The notes below the pieces were generated by a model that did not search any database, had not been told where the DNA came from, and saw nothing but the letters and a program-made list of their open reading frames with translations. A DNA stretch of 64,000 nucleotides from positions 62,001 to 126,000 of the forward strand of contig NZ_SNYI01000001.1 in the NCBI RefSeq assembly GCF_004362865.1, written 5' to 3'. The translations under genes were made by a program, and so were the position numbers. Source of the DNA: Zeaxanthinibacter enoshimensis. GTDB taxonomy: Bacteria > Bacteroidota > Bacteroidia > Flavobacteriales > Flavobacteriaceae. How positions within the stretch are numbered: the first letter of the stretch is position 1; every line of letters begins with the position of its first letter. Of this stretch, positions 62,020 through 64,000 are shown piece after piece.

Positions 62020-63081
62020 TTAGTGTTTTGCCGTCAGGACTGCAACATACCTGTCGGGTTCAAAATTTTGTGTCTCATTCATTTCCAGCAACGCGATCAA
62101 CCCCGCAGTCGAGGCCGGTAAGATCCGCATTCCCTCCTTTTTCAGGAGGAAGGTGCTCATCTCCTTCATTTTCTTATCGCTGATATTAAATGCACTTCCT
62201 CCTGACTGGCGGATGGCATACAGGGCTTCCTCCCCGTCAAAACTATGCCAGTTGACCAGGGGTTCGTTGTACTTGGTTTCCTTAATACTTTCCGGGTTCA
62301 GGTCTTTGCAATAATCCAGCCCCGAGCGAAAGGAGGATACAATAGGATTCTTCCTGGTCGAGGAAGCGGCGATCATCTTTGGAATACGGGAGGTCTTTCC
62401 CCTTTTGTATAGACTGACGAATCCCCTGTATATCCCTGCCAGCAGGGTGCCGTTAGAGACCGGGCAAGCGCAGTATTTGGGGGCATCCCCCAGGTCTTCG
62501 ACCAGTTCAAAGGCCATCTGTGAGTATGCCGTGATCTGCAGGGGGGTATTGACCCCGCCGGGATTGGCATCGTACCATTGGTGCTGCTGGGCCAGCAGTG
62601 TACTCTGCCGTACCACATCCTCGTAGCTGCCTTTCATCTGTACAATATCAGCACCCAATGCTTCCATTTCCTCGAATCGCTCCGTATTGTAGGAATCCGG
62701 GATATAGATACGGCAGCCCAGGCCCGCCAGGTTTGCGGCAAGGGCCACAGCCACCCCGTAGTTTCCGCAGGTGGCCAGGGATACAGTGTCAAATTCCCGC
62801 CTCAGGGCATCGTACACCTGTGCGAAAGCGATCCGGTCTTTCTGGGTCCCGGTAGGATTATCCCCTTCGTACTTAATATATAATTGCCGGATATTGAATT
62901 CCCGTTCCAGGTTTTTGGCTCGGTTCAGCCCGGTATCCCCTACCTCGAGGTTAATGATATCTTCGTAGCATTCCAGCCGGTCGATTAGGCTTTTACTGGT
63001 ATCCCTGACAAAGACACTCAGTTTCCTGGCTTCCCCGGAGACCTTATTTTCCGCTGTTTTTACGCCGTCTTTTAAATTCAT
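62020..63081 (-). CDS. PLP-dependent enzyme, threonine synthase/cysteine synthase-like fold
   Basis: The 353-residue protein has the tryptophan synthase beta fold. Lysine 81 in the GDNPTGTQKDRIA motif is the expected Schiff-base residue. TCGNYGVAVALAANLAG binds the substrate carboxylate, and SNGTLLAGIYRG replaces the usual glycine-rich phosphate loop. The general look is close to threonine synthase, but homoserine pathway genes are absent here. Candidate roles are beta- or gamma-replacement or elimination on a small amino acid, supplying or consuming a substrate for the downstream DUF1611, PP-loop, creatininase and epimerase genes. It is the first gene of the operon. I see no exact TAnnTTTG box upstream. 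Confidence 0.85.
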   Translation of the reverse strand: MNLKDGVKTAENKVSGEARKLSVFVRDTSKSLIDRLECYEDIINLEVGDTGLNRAKNLEREFNIRQLYIKYEGDNPTGTQKDRIAFAQVYDALRREFDTVSLATCGNYGVAVALAANLAGLGCRIYIPDSYNTERFEEMEALGADIVQMKGSYEDVVRQSTLLAQQHQWYDANPGGVNTPLQITAYSQMAFELVEDLGDAPKYCACPVSNGTLLAGIYRGFVSLYKRGKTSRIPKMIAASSTRKNPIVSSFRSGLDYCKDLNPESIKETKYNEPLVNWHSFDGEEALYAIRQSGGSAFNISDKKMKEMSTFLLKKEGMRILPASTAGLIALLEMNETQNFEPDRYVAVLTAKH

Positions 63082-63185
63082 ATAATCATGGTAAATCTGA
63101 ATATGAAATTACCTTTTTTCTTTATGTTGAAGTTAGAAATTTTGAGTGCGATCAGACATTTTATTCCCGTATTCCCGGGACAGGA

Positions 63186-64000
63186 TCAGTTTCCCCGTTT
63201 GGTGAGTACTGATGAATCCCGGAAGGCACTGATAGAGATCACGGGAGACCCGTAGAGATAGGTTTTGGAAGAACCGCTGGAATCCAATTCAAAATCGCTG
63301 GAGACATTGATCTCTGCAGAAGGTGAGCCTGATAGTACGGCCCTCGCCACGCCGGCTTCCATTTTCTCCGCTTTAAGATCTGCGTTGTCCCGTAGGTTAG
63401 CCTGCAGGATCCCGGTACGGCCTTCCAGCCTGGCACGGGAATTCTCAGCCATGTCCAGGGCTATGGTTTCCCCGTTGGTATACAACTTAAGGTCGGCCTT
63501 ATCCTTGGCATACAGTTGGAGTGAATCGGAATCAATATTGAATTCCCCGGAACTATTTCCCTTCAGGTTAAGCTGTACCAACGATGCCCTTGCATCTATT
63601 TTCATTTTAGCGGATCCCTTTAACTGGAGCTCCACCAGGTCCGAGGCAACCACATCCTTGGAGGAGATATAACCATCCTCTGCACTGATGCTGTTCAGGC
63701 CATTGAATTTTACTATGATCTCCAGTTTCTTTTTTGACCTCACCTTGTAAAAGGACGTTATTACGAGGGTACTGTCTTCTACACGGAATTTAAAGATATC
63801 GACCAGGTTATCATCTGCCCGGATCACATAGCCAGGCTCAGAGGCTTTTTCGAGGGTAATTTCAATATCGTCTGCAAGAACCAGCCTGCTGAAGGGCAAA
63901 AGACTTTCACGAACTTCTATCACTTCCCTGCTGCCTTTGATCTTTGGCTTACGTTGCCCGTATACCGCGGCAACCGAAAATATCATGACCACTAATAAAA
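63186..64000 (-). CDS. Exported protein with GIN domain (DUF2807), N-terminus cut by window edge
   Basis: The frame is open to the window end, so the true start probably lies beyond base 64000; a GTG at 63990-63992 is the first start codon inside. The visible part has the end of a signal peptide (VVMIFSVAAVYGQ) and about 255 residues of beta-helix-like GIN domain repeats (SAKMKIDARASLVQLNLKG, then SGEFNIDSDSLQLYAKDKADLKLYTNG). GIN-domain proteins (putative auto-transporter adhesin, head GIN domain) are common exported proteins of Bacteroidota with no fixed function. It is separated from the PLP operon by about 100 bp and is probably a separate unit. Confidence 0.8.
   Translation of the reverse strand, partial: LLVVMIFSVAAVYGQRKPKIKGSREVIEVRESLLPFSRLVLADDIEITLEKASEPGYVIRADDNLVDIFKFRVEDSTLVITSFYKVRSKKKLEIIVKFNGLNSISAEDGYISSKDVVASDLVELQLKGSAKMKIDARASLVQLNLKGNSSGEFNIDSDSLQLYAKDKADLKLYTNGETIALDMAENSRARLEGRTGILQANLRDNADLKAEKMEAGVARAVLSGSPSAEINVSSDFELDSSGSSKTYLYGSPVISISAFRDSSVLTKRGN

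Noticed and set aside
1-64000. CRISPR arrays, tRNA or rRNA genes, insertion sequences
   Set aside because: No array of direct repeats with spacers, no cloverleaf-like segment and no transposase-like ORF was seen by eye on either strand.

Overview
The window is chromosomal DNA from a member of the Bacteroidota, almost certainly a marine Flavobacteriaceae of moderate GC. Four things point there: SprA and two PorP/SprF proteins (type IX secretion), a large adhesin ending in a gliding-motility type sorting domain, promoters with the Bacteroidota -7 box TAnnTTTG and no obvious Shine-Dalgarno dependence, and the run maeB-ruvA-sprA-gcvH-vanZ-tonB-ctaB-cox that I recognise from flavobacteria. I see no rRNA, tRNA, CRISPR array, insertion sequence or phage gene.

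Layout. 1-1.6 kb: the end of a sodium:solute symporter operon (large subunit cut by the window edge, plus DUF4212 small subunit) and a 63-codon orphan. 1.6-8.7 kb: a three-gene surface operon of a 1374-residue adhesin, its PorP/SprF partner and an OmpA/PD40 protein. 8.8-15.9 kb: fabD, a gamma-carbonic-anhydrase-like protein, a second PorP/SprF, an Nfu-type Fe-S protein, dodecin, a YyaL-type protein and an MscS channel. 15.9-22.4 kb: tsaB and a MacAB-TolC-like exporter with two permeases. 22.5-27.8 kb: a cytochrome oxidase assembly and subunit region (ctaB, two subunit III genes, subunit IV, SCO, DUF420). 27.9-39.6 kb: tonB, vanZ, gcvH, sprA (7.1 kb), ruvA and maeB. 39.8-48.3 kb: an MFS transporter, queG, a less dense stretch (an unrecognised lipoprotein, a possibly frameshifted secreted protein, an FAD-linked oxidase), then ruvB-P450.

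48.4-57.6 kb is a copper/heavy-metal efflux island on the + strand: HYC_CC_PP protein, CusA-like pump, TolC-like channel, DUF3347 lipoprotein, PepSY protein, DUF305 protein, and a CusB-like adaptor carrying an N-terminal metal-binding domain and its own C-terminal DUF3347. 57.6-63.1 kb is a tightly packed five-gene operon on the - strand: PLP enzyme, DUF1611, PP-loop ATPase, creatininase-like amidohydrolase, dipeptide epimerase. Its combination of folds suggests an uncharacterised pathway on glutamate or small peptides, and it is the best candidate here for an undescribed system. The window ends in a partial GIN-domain (DUF2807) exported protein.

Most genes lie on the - strand in compact operons with 1-20 bp spacing or short overlaps. 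Good TAnnTTTG boxes could be placed upstream of about a dozen transcription units. In several cases they decide between alternative start codons (NifU-like protein, gamma-CA-like protein, tsaB, ruvB).
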